From a virus: a stretch of DNA of 64,000 bases. The position numbers were made by a program, and so were the translations under genes. The stretch covers positions 62,001-126,000 of the IMG/VR virus record IMGVR_UViG_3300033146_004399; one strand, 5' to 3'. This document shows, piece after piece, positions 57,566 through 64,000 of the stretch. How positions within the stretch are numbered: the first letter of the stretch is position 1; every line of letters begins with the position of its first letter. The notes under the pieces were generated by a model. The model was not told the origin of the DNA. It searched no databases and saw only the letters and a program-made list of their open reading frames with translations.

Positions 57566-57919
57566 TTATGCAATTCTAATTTCTAAATTATTACCATCTG
57601 ATAACATAAACGCTTCTCCATCAATTGTAAAAGCATTTTCTCCAAATGCTACATTAGGTTGTACATCATCAGTAAGATCGTCATCTTCTATAATGATTGC
57701 ATTCTTAGTAAATGATGCAATTTTACCAGTAACATTCCATTCCATTGCTACACCAAAAACCTCTGTTGGTAAAAGTTCTGGTTCCGTAATTATTGTATCA
57801 GCATTTATAGCAGCGTCGTATAAAGACCTTGCACTTTCTACCAATTCGGTATCAGTAAAACTGCCTTTGTCTCTACGTCTAATTTGATATTTTATTTTTT
57901 TTAATCTATCTTCAATCAT
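57566..57919 (-). CDS. Cassette protein A, copy 3
   Basis: 117 residues. N-terminus RLKKIKYQI and centre (YDAAINADT...LPTEVFGVAMEWN) match the genes at 60795 and 62882. It precedes a fibre gene each time, so it probably links or chaperones that fibre. GGAG upstream. Confidence 0.75.
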   Translation of the reverse strand: MIEDRLKKIKYQIRRRDKGSFTDTELVESARSLYDAAINADTIITEPELLPTEVFGVAMEWNVTGKIASFTKNAIIIEDDDLTDDVQPNVAFGENAFTIDGEAFMLSDGNNLEIRIA

Positions 57920-57920
57920 T

Positions 57921-58580
57921 TTACAACTCCTTTAAATATCCTTTATTAAAAAGATGATTTTTCACACTTGGGAAAAATCCTCTTTTACCTAATTTAATTA
58001 ATAAACCAACATGTTTAAATCCCCATCCGCCGAAAGGTACAAGAGGAACAATATCATGCCCATATACATATCTTGTAGTCGCAGGTACCCTCTTATCATA
58101 TGAAGCAGCTAAAGCCCCGTTACCAACCCTAGGGCTTCCGGTAGTCATACATTCAATTTCTAAGGAAGGAAAATTATATTGGAAGTCTAATGCCATTATA
58201 GTAGCAATAGCAGCTCCAAAACTTTGACCCATTATTATAATTTTCTTTCTATCTTTGATTATCTTATGCATATCTTCTCTAATAAGTAAATAACTTTTAT
58301 AAAAACCCCTATGCATTTTAATTTTTTTATTAGACCCTTTATACGGTGTTTTCATTAACGGGAAACTAAGATTATACATCCAATCCATAAATTCATTTGA
58401 ACCTAGAATAAATATAATTTCATCTCCGTTATATCTTCCGATAGCTATTTGAACATGTTTCTTTTGGAGAGTTGCAACTATGGTATTTATTTTTATCTCC
58501 CCTTTGAATACTTTTTTTCTATCTGCCGATCTTACATCCCAATATTTTTGAGCTATATAATGAATTAATTCTTTAGTCAT
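57921..58580 (-). CDS. Class 3 lipase
   Basis: 219 residues from ATG 58580, set by AAGGAG; the longer frame begins at 58607. Alpha/beta hydrolase with Ser120 in GQSFGAA, Asp176 in YGHDIVP and His190 in GFKHVG, plus GSPRVGN. This is the class 3 lipase pattern. No signal peptide. It lies inside the receptor-binding cluster, one bp before cassette protein A, so it may be a virion enzyme attacking surface lipids, or act in lysis. Confidence 0.85.
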   Translation of the reverse strand: MTKELIHYIAQKYWDVRSADRKKVFKGEIKINTIVATLQKKHVQIAIGRYNGDEIIFILGSNEFMDWMYNLSFPLMKTPYKGSNKKIKMHRGFYKSYLLIREDMHKIIKDRKKIIIMGQSFGAAIATIMALDFQYNFPSLEIECMTTGSPRVGNGALAASYDKRVPATTRYVYGHDIVPLVPFGGWGFKHVGLLIKLGKRGFFPSVKNHLFNKGYLKEL

Positions 58581-58596
58581 TTGTAATCTCCTTACA

Positions 58597-58603
58597 TTAT
58601 CTT
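58597..58603 (-). promoter_or_regulatory. Candidate phage promoter (AAGATAA motif)
   Basis: Minus-strand GCAAGATAATGTAAGGAG, 17 bp before the lipase start; the only such motif in the right-hand minus-strand cluster. Confidence 0.4.
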
Positions 58604-58628
58604 GCAACTATTGTGCATACTTATTATT

Positions 58629-59051
58629 ATGGGTACAAACTATTACATAAGATATAATATTTGCTCTTGTTGTAACAGAAGTGATGAAGTGCATATAGGG
58701 AAGTCGTCTATGGGTTGGCAATTCACCTTCCATTCTGTAGATGATTATGATATCAAGATGTCCTCTTTCGATGCTAAAAATATGTTGGCAGAAGATGATT
58801 CTCATCTCATTATTAAGAGTTTCCAGGATTGGCGAAAATTCATTGAGAAATATGTTATAGAACAAGGAACTGCTAAAATATATAACGAGTATGGGGAAGA
58901 AGAGTCTGCACAAGAGTTTTTTAATTTGGTAGAAAGTAAGAGAGATGGTAAGAATCATGCTGAATATATAAATAATGATTATACATCCATAGACCATGGA
59001 GATTATGTAGATGAGGAAGGATATTCCTTCTCACCAGGAGAGTTTAGCTAA
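58629..59051 (+). CDS. MGTNYY-family conserved protein
   Basis: 140 residues from ATG 58629; the frame opens at 58602 but homologues I know of begin MGTNYY. CSCC (likely zinc) and DEVHIGKSSMGWQFTFH form the conserved core of this widespread phage and bacterial family of unknown function. Together with the next gene it forms a two-gene plus-strand insert in a minus-strand cluster. Confidence 0.75.
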   Translation: MGTNYYIRYNICSCCNRSDEVHIGKSSMGWQFTFHSVDDYDIKMSSFDAKNMLAEDDSHLIIKSFQDWRKFIEKYVIEQGTAKIYNEYGEEESAQEFFNLVESKRDGKNHAEYINNDYTSIDHGDYVDEEGYSFSPGEFS

Positions 59052-59260
59052 TGGATTATTTTATTATGCATGCAAGTATTAAAGGGAAGAAAAGCACAGT
59101 AAGTTTTTATTTGGAGTCAGAATTGATGAATGCATTAGAAGATATGTCTTCTATGGCTGCATTTATGTTTGAAGGAGAGGGAATTCCTTTCGAAGATGGA
59201 AGTGTAGGATATTTCACTCCAGACGATGATTTCATCTATCTGGAGGAAAAGATTGTTTAA
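59051..59260 (+). CDS. Unknown acidic protein
   Basis: 69 residues, TAATG-coupled to the preceding gene. Acidic, with VSFYLESELMNALEDMSSMAAF. Overlaps the convergent fibre gene by 4 bp. Confidence 0.6.
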   Translation: MDYFIMHASIKGKKSTVSFYLESELMNALEDMSSMAAFMFEGEGIPFEDGSVGYFTPDDDFIYLEEKIV

Positions 59261-59769
59261 ATATAGTATCCTATAACATTTGCACTAAAACTACCAAATG
59301 TTCCTGTAGCTGTCCATAAACAATTTATTTGATAATTTTCATCCAATGGTATTGTGATAACAGCATGCTGATAAACTCCTGAATTGGGCATTGCACTACC
59401 AATAGCAATAGTTCCGCCATCTGCCGGAAGTGCTTCGTTTCCTTTACCAAACCCAGCCCAATACCAATCATTTGCGCCTGTTTCTGATTTATAGACCCAC
59501 CATCTTAACACAACAGCTTTTGCTCCAACTGGAAGTCTTGACGCTAAAGAAGGTGATAGATATAATGTACCAGTTATTGGACTGGCTTGTGACCAAATAG
59601 ACGTAGCGTTTCTGTTAGAATAGTCAACCATATGTAAAGTACCAAGGTTATCGTCACCTAAAGATGATTGAGCTTTTTCTAATTCAATTTTTAGCCAAGC
59701 TCCTGCACTTGTATTATATCTATAATTTTCAAATATTTGTCCATTAGATGGACTTGTTGGGAATGCCAT
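59257..59769 (-). CDS. Cassette protein C (MAFPTSP), copy 3
   Basis: 170 residues. Starts MAFPTSPSNGQIFENYRYNTSAGAWL, the shared docking signature; the rest is a beta-rich tip domain without known motif (LRWWVYKSETGANDWYWAGFG). Third gene of a cassette with those at 60795 and 59788. Confidence 0.75.
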   Translation of the reverse strand: MAFPTSPSNGQIFENYRYNTSAGAWLKIELEKAQSSLGDDNLGTLHMVDYSNRNATSIWSQASPITGTLYLSPSLASRLPVGAKAVVLRWWVYKSETGANDWYWAGFGKGNEALPADGGTIAIGSAMPNSGVYQHAVITIPLDENYQINCLWTATGTFGSFSANVIGYYI

Positions 59770-59787
59770 TTTTATTACTCCTTATTT

Positions 59788-60780
59788 TTATAATTGTATC
59801 CATTCTGAGCCCGTATATTTAAAAAAGGCATTCAAATCTGTTCTGAAACAATCGTCTCCTGCAACAGGACTTCCTGGGAAGGATGTTCCAGATGTGAAAG
59901 TAACATAATTTCTAACAACAGTATCAAACCTCTTCTCAACATCATTCCATACTGCAATACCACCATCTATAGGTGAAGTTTCACGAGTTGCTACTGCTTG
60001 TTCTGAACCTTGTTCACCTATTACAAATGTATCAGTTAATTCCTCAAATACAAATCTATAATTTAATTCATCACCTCTCTCAACTTCCATACCACCAACT
60101 AATGAAGTCGCTGGAGTCCCTGTTTGACTTTTATTAACTGTAATCATATTGTCTTCAACAAGGAGGGTTGCCGTGTCAATAGTAGTCGTTGTGCCTGAAA
60201 CTATTAAATCACCTGCTACAGTTAAGTTATTATTAGCTATCGTATCTCCAGCAAATTGAATATTACCACCAGCGGAAGAGTTGGAGAAAACAATATTCTT
60301 ACTAGCAACACCAGTTACTGTAAATTCCATACCACCAGGAGCTATTGTATTTACTTCATTGCCTGCTTGAAGAGTAAGGTTACCGTTACCTGTACCAGGA
60401 GTTGATGAGGAGGTTTTAATCTCAATAGCTTGATCTGTATCTGTTTGAAAGGTCATAACGCTCGCTGCATCTTCAATTACCTTCTTACCATTTACATATA
60501 AAGAGGAAGCACCAACAAAAATTTCGTCAGCATATACAGAATTAAACTTCTGTGTTGCGGAACCAAGATTTCTTACAGAAACTTCACCAGTTGCACCAGT
60601 CATTTCTGGGAGGATATCTTCAGTTGTTATATCATTCGTGAGAGTGAGACCTTTAGCTTCTATGTATGTTACTAAAGATGATAGAGTTGTTGCTCTATCT
60701 AAATCAGTTTGTCCTACAACTAATTTATCTACATCGTTTAATGAACTCGTAAGTTCTATCGTACTAAAATTCTCTGCCAT
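59788..60780 (-). CDS. Cassette fibre protein B, copy 2
   Basis: 330 residues. N-terminal dock (ENFSTIELTSSLNDVDKLVVGQT), then repeated beta modules (ATGEVSVRNLGSATQKFNSVYADEIFVGASSLYVNGKKVIED; LLVEDNMITVNKS; NYRFVFEELTDTFVIGE) and a C-terminal FPGSPVAGDDCFRTDLNAFFKY segment. Nearly the same modules occur in the gene at 61575. Long-tail-fibre or baseplate-tip protein. Confidence 0.8.
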   Translation of the reverse strand: MAENFSTIELTSSLNDVDKLVVGQTDLDRATTLSSLVTYIEAKGLTLTNDITTEDILPEMTGATGEVSVRNLGSATQKFNSVYADEIFVGASSLYVNGKKVIEDAASVMTFQTDTDQAIEIKTSSSTPGTGNGNLTLQAGNEVNTIAPGGMEFTVTGVASKNIVFSNSSAGGNIQFAGDTIANNNLTVAGDLIVSGTTTTIDTATLLVEDNMITVNKSQTGTPATSLVGGMEVERGDELNYRFVFEELTDTFVIGEQGSEQAVATRETSPIDGGIAVWNDVEKRFDTVVRNYVTFTSGTSFPGSPVAGDDCFRTDLNAFFKYTGSEWIQL

Positions 60781-60794
60781 AATTTATACTCCTA

Positions 60795-61157
60795 TTACGC
60801 TGTTTGTAATTCAAAAATTTCGTTATTTATATAGAAAAACTCATTATTAGTTTGAAAAGCTCCTGTGATGAGTTGATCATTTATCGTTGGTGTTACTTCA
60901 TCTGTTAAATCATCATTATTGATTTCATATTCTCCACCATCAATTGAAAGTGAGAGATTATCCGCACTCCATAATAAAGTGAGTCCTAAAGCTTCAGTAG
61001 GGAAAGTGTCTCCTGAGAGATCAGGAGAATCTGCATTTATAGCAGAATCATATATAGATTGAACCATAGGTATTCTATCTGCAACAGACCAATCACCATC
61101 TTGTTCTTTAAGAATTTGATATTTTAATTTCTTTAGCCTCTCTTTAACTTCTTGCAT
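60795..61157 (-). CDS. Cassette protein A, copy 2
   Basis: 120 residues; see the copy at 57566 for the shared RLKKLKYQI and YDSAINADS...FPTEALGLTLLWS pattern. AAGGAG upstream. Confidence 0.75.
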   Translation of the reverse strand: MQEVKERLKKLKYQILKEQDGDWSVADRIPMVQSIYDSAINADSPDLSGDTFPTEALGLTLLWSADNLSLSIDGGEYEINNDDLTDEVTPTINDQLITGAFQTNNEFFYINNEIFELQTA

Positions 61158-61168
61158 TTCTTACTCCT

Positions 61169-61575
61169 TTATGCTATTCTTCCTATAGCTGTTGCTGTAT
61201 AATATGAAGTCCCGGTGCTTGTTGCATAACCAGAAAATGAAATTGATGTACCGGTCGTAAAATTACTTGCCGCACTATTATGATAACCAAGTTCACTTGT
61301 TCCTTCCATAAAATACCATGAAACACCGACAGATCCCGCAACAAAAGCTTTCGGAAAAGTCCAAGTACCAACTCGAGTTGAATTTGCAGCTGTACCGTTC
61401 ATAGCTGTTCTTGCTTTATAATATATTAATGTCCCATCTGAAAATTCTGTCTATCCTCCATTTAAATTGGAACCGGATGATATAATTCCCCAGCTTTTTT
61501 CCAAGCGCCCCGTGTTGAGTTATAATAGTATTCGTTATAAATGTCATCATCTGAAGGAGATGTTGGAAATACCAT
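61169..61575 (-). pseudogene. Cassette protein C (MVFPTSP), interrupted copy
   Basis: Starts MVFPTSPSDDDIYNEYYYN-TRGAWKK at 61575. A run of six A (61500-61495 on this strand) appears one base short. With it restored the frame reads SWGIISSGSNLNGG, meets TAG at 61453-61451, then TEFSDGTLIYYKARTAMNGTAANSTRVGTW to TAA at 61169. So one frameshift and one amber codon interrupt an otherwise complete gene of about 135 codons. Only its last 77 codons are open from an ATG. Confidence 0.65.
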
Positions 61576-62882
61576 TACATCTGCATCCAAGTTGCACCAT
61601 TATATTTATACCACTCATCTAAATCTGTTCGATAACATTCATCCGCAAAACCCGGTGTTCCAGGAAAGGCAATACCTGCAGAAGCGGTAACAACTCTACG
61701 AGCTTGAATCAAAAGGTCAGTTCCGTTATAAGTCATATTTGAATGAGTATCAAATCTTTTAGTACTATCATTCCAAAAAGCAACACCAGCAGCAGCTGGA
61801 GCATCTTCACGAGTTGCAACTGCTTGGAGAGTACCAGACTCACCAACTTTAAAAGAATCAGTTAATTCTTCAAATATAAATCTATAATTAGGTGAATCAC
61901 CGCGATTAACTTCAATACCTGAAACAAGACTTTCAGCTGGTACGCCAACTTGTCCCTTATTAACTTCAATTATATTATCTTCAACAAGGAGAGTCTGTGT
62001 ATCAAGAGTAACTGTTGCACCTTCGACTGTTAAATCTCCAGATATAATAAGATTTGTTGCTTGAACAGTACCATTAAGATCGATAGTAGTTGCTGTTATG
62101 TCAACTTCCTCAGTGGAGGATATTAAAACTTGACCATTAGTTGCAGCGTTAGATATTGTTAAATTTTTATTTGTAATTCCAACTGGCACTGTTATTTCAA
62201 CACCACCTTTACCTAGAATATTAACTTCATTATCTGACTGGAAGGCAAGATTACCATTACCAGAACCAGGAGTTGAAGCAAGAGTTTTAATTGCAAGACC
62301 TTGATCTTCATCTGTTTTAAAAGTCATAGTGTCTGCAACATCTTCAATTACCTTCTTACCATTTACATATAAAGAAGAAGCCCCAACAAAAACTTCATCA
62401 GCATAGACTGCGTTAAATTTTTGAGTGGCTGAACCTATATTTCTTACAGAAACTTCACCAGTTGCACCAACCATATTAGGTAATATATCTCTTACAACTA
62501 TGTTTCCTTCTATTGGTCCACCAGCAAGCACATCTAATTTTGTATTTAATTGTGCTTGGAGGTCTGTAATATCTGTCGCATTTAAAGTATCACCAACTCC
62601 TACAAAATTAATTGTTAACATACCTGTTTGATATATTGGGTTTAAAATGTATAGTTGTTTGTATACATTTTTACCAAATAAATTGGTTAAGTTTGAATCT
62701 AAAGTTACTAATGAATAATCTTCAGATAATAAAGTTTCTCCATCAATATGTTCAATAGTTAAACCATCTTCATAAAATAATCGTACAGGTAAATTTACCT
62801 GTTCAACCCCTACATCACTAATTTGATAATCTACAAAATTGTGCCCTGATTCTATAATATCGTACATTTGTTTTAACGCCAT
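61575..62882 (-). CDS. Cassette fibre protein B, copy 1
   Basis: 435 residues. N-terminal part (about 1-130) differs from copy 2 (MALKQMYDIIESGHNFVDYQ, LFGKNVYKQLYILNPIYQTG), while the middle and C-terminal modules (VSVRNIGSATQKFNAVYADEVFVG, NIIEVNKGQ, FPGTPGFADECYRTDLDEWYKYNGATW) are shared with it. This suggests domain exchange between fibres. Confidence 0.8.
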   Translation of the reverse strand: MALKQMYDIIESGHNFVDYQISDVGVEQVNLPVRLFYEDGLTIEHIDGETLLSEDYSLVTLDSNLTNLFGKNVYKQLYILNPIYQTGMLTINFVGVGDTLNATDITDLQAQLNTKLDVLAGGPIEGNIVVRDILPNMVGATGEVSVRNIGSATQKFNAVYADEVFVGASSLYVNGKKVIEDVADTMTFKTDEDQGLAIKTLASTPGSGNGNLAFQSDNEVNILGKGGVEITVPVGITNKNLTISNAATNGQVLISSTEEVDITATTIDLNGTVQATNLIISGDLTVEGATVTLDTQTLLVEDNIIEVNKGQVGVPAESLVSGIEVNRGDSPNYRFIFEELTDSFKVGESGTLQAVATREDAPAAAGVAFWNDSTKRFDTHSNMTYNGTDLLIQARRVVTASAGIAFPGTPGFADECYRTDLDEWYKYNGATWMQM

Positions 62883-63241
62883 TATAATGCTCCTCCATAA
62901 TATGATTTACCGAAATACCCCATCCCAATATTTGGGGAATTTACATAATTTCTTTTTTCTATATTTTCTGCTGTTAAGTCTTGAATAACGTAAACGCCAG
63001 TTTTTTTAATTTTAACTATTGTATCATTGTCCTCTCCAGCACTCCAATCTAAATTACAATCCAGAAAAGTGGTTGGCATTTCGGAATCTTGTACTGTTGT
63101 AAGGTCATTTAGTACAAGACCATTAAGAGTAGATTCTGCAGCAGCTACATAATCTGCGTCTTCCCAGTTTACTAATATACCAGGTTTTTGTGGTTTTAAA
63201 TGTTGAAACTGTATTTTTTTTAAACGATCTAATCGTGTCAT
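62882..63241 (-). CDS. Cassette protein A, copy 1
   Basis: 119 residues, start RLDRLKKIQFQHLKPQ. The most diverged copy. Its stop and the next ATG overlap (TAATG on the minus strand). Confidence 0.7.
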   Translation of the reverse strand: MTRLDRLKKIQFQHLKPQKPGILVNWEDADYVAAAESTLNGLVLNDLTTVQDSEMPTTFLDCNLDWSAGEDNDTIVKIKKTGVYVIQDLTAENIEKRNYVNSPNIGMGYFGKSYYGGAL

Positions 63242-63256
63242 TTATTACTCCTTTTA

Positions 63257-63754
63257 TTAATTTATCAAATACATGGACCAGGAGTAGTTGCCATAATAAT
63301 AGTCACTACTTAAAAGAACTTTTACTTGGTCATCTTTATTAAGTTGAACAATTCCGTTAATTGTGGCAGCACCATGAATATAAGCATTTGCAGCTATTCC
63401 AGTTGTATTAAGACCGGCTTTTACAATTAATTCTGCATTTCCGTTTATTACGAGATACGAAGCACGGTCTCTTAATATATTTGGTTCGTATGCATTAGTA
63501 GCTAATATTACATTAACTTGATATTGCCCTGATAAAGGACATGTCCAAATACTATTTACCATAGTATTATGAGAATCAATACTAGCCACAAATGGTACAT
63601 AAAATGGGTCAGTAATAGATAAAGGCGGTGATTGAGAACAACTACTTACCATAATAACTTTATTTTTATTAATATCATCCCATAATGATTGTAATTCATT
63701 ATAATAATAATTTTTATATCGTTGTCCATCTACTGGACTTGTTGGAAATGCCAT
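63257..63754 (-). CDS. Cassette protein C (MAFPTSP), copy 1
   Basis: 165 residues. MAFPTSPVDGQRYKNYYYNELQSLW dock, then a C1q-like beta domain (WTCPLSGQYQVNVILATNA, DQVKVLLSSDYYYGNYSWSMYLI) like the protein at 10344. AAGGAGTAAT upstream. Confidence 0.75.
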   Translation of the reverse strand: MAFPTSPVDGQRYKNYYYNELQSLWDDINKNKVIMVSSCSQSPPLSITDPFYVPFVASIDSHNTMVNSIWTCPLSGQYQVNVILATNAYEPNILRDRASYLVINGNAELIVKAGLNTTGIAANAYIHGAATINGIVQLNKDDQVKVLLSSDYYYGNYSWSMYLIN

Positions 63755-63765
63755 TTAATTACTCC

Positions 63766-64000
63766 TTAAACTGTTCTTTTCCGTATTCTTACTGTTTGGT
63801 TAACTGGCCTAGCTTCTATATCACCAGATGAATTAGTACTATTTCCATAGCTTGATCTATTTAATGCTACTTCAGTAAAACCATATTCAGTTTTGTTATT
63901 TACAATGCCTTGCAAAAATGACATATTTGATAGACTATAGCTGTAACTTTTATTATCGCCACTTTGTTGGCCATTTTCAAATGTTGATGCATCACCACCT
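63766..64000 (-). CDS. Tail fibre, C-terminal end only
   Basis: 78 codons open to the window edge; no start inside. Ends DIEARPVNQTVRIRKRTV, the E-x-RP-x-N pattern at the end of phage tail-collar-type fibres. Upstream of the first cassette and probably the previous fibre gene of the cluster. Confidence 0.6.
   Translation of the reverse strand, partial: GGDASTFENGQQSGDNKSYSYSLSNMSFLQGIVNNKTEYGFTEVALNRSSYGNSTNSSGDIEARPVNQTVRIRKRTV

Noticed and set aside
1-64000. Genome-wide reassignment of TAG or TAA to a sense codon
   Set aside because: TAA ends most genes including all large structural ones, and TAG ends about ten small genes, so at most partial or context-dependent suppression fits.

Overview
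The window is a strongly AT-rich, densely packed piece of a large tailed-phage genome of T4-like organisation. The evidence is a T4-type large terminase (28227-30188), a gp55-like late sigma factor at the left edge (26-679), at least 15 kb of tail-fibre and receptor-binding genes, free-standing homing endonucleases of four kinds, and long runs of small overlapping genes joined by ATGA or TAATG junctions. AAGGAG ribosome sites are strong. The host cannot be named. An envelope-type M23 peptidase, a class 3 lipase, a lipoprotein and a GH135-like polysaccharide hydrolase suggest a low-GC Gram-negative host, which is inference.

Layout. 0-5 kb: sigma factor, unknown genes and two homing endonucleases. 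5.2-8.1 kb (minus strand): a CheY-like receiver, a membrane-anchored SLT-like protein, a complete ClpP and a membrane-anchored M23 peptidase, with hairpin terminators at 5672-5695 and 7226-7248. 8.3-24.7 kb (mostly plus): unknown genes, a transglutaminase-like protein, structural and fibre genes including a 2157-residue repeat protein, two Vsr-like homing endonucleases and a lipoprotein. 24.7-32.2 kb: unknown genes, a third Vsr-like endonuclease beside terL, and a glycine-rich adhesin. 32.2-56.6 kb: an accessory region of about 75 small genes. It holds a PC4-like protein, a MESH1-like HD hydrolase, an RlaP-like nucleotidyltransferase, a DnaJ/CbpA protein, HNH and GIY-YIG endonucleases, RtcB, a phosphotransfer (Hpt) gene, a tRNA with anticodon CTA, an MBL-fold enzyme, a ribbon-helix-helix protein, an RNA ligase and an acetyltransferase. 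56.6-64 kb (mostly minus): three repeats of a receptor-binding cassette, with a spherulin-4/GH135-like fibre and a lipase.

Three systems stand out. (1) An amber-suppressor tRNA gene (51616-51687) lies in the same window as several small genes that are intact except for an in-frame TAG. (2) The RlaP-like gene, RtcB, the RNA ligase and one unknown gene (45267) each sit behind the same promoter, TTGGnn-N16-TATAAT, fused to an AATTA-N6-TAATT palindrome over the predicted start site. This looks like an RNA-repair regulon, and the ribbon-helix-helix gene overlapping one of these promoters is a candidate regulator. (3) A CheY-like receiver and an Hpt domain occur together; the Hpt gene carries two in-frame TAA codons.

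Two promoter classes are visible: the sigma70-like class above in the accessory region, and a recurring (T)GTATAAGATAA motif before structural and homing-endonuclease genes that may serve the gp55-like sigma. Several genes also show one-base frameshifts, mostly in homopolymers. These could be decay, slippage or assembly error, and the interrupted genes should be read with that in mind.
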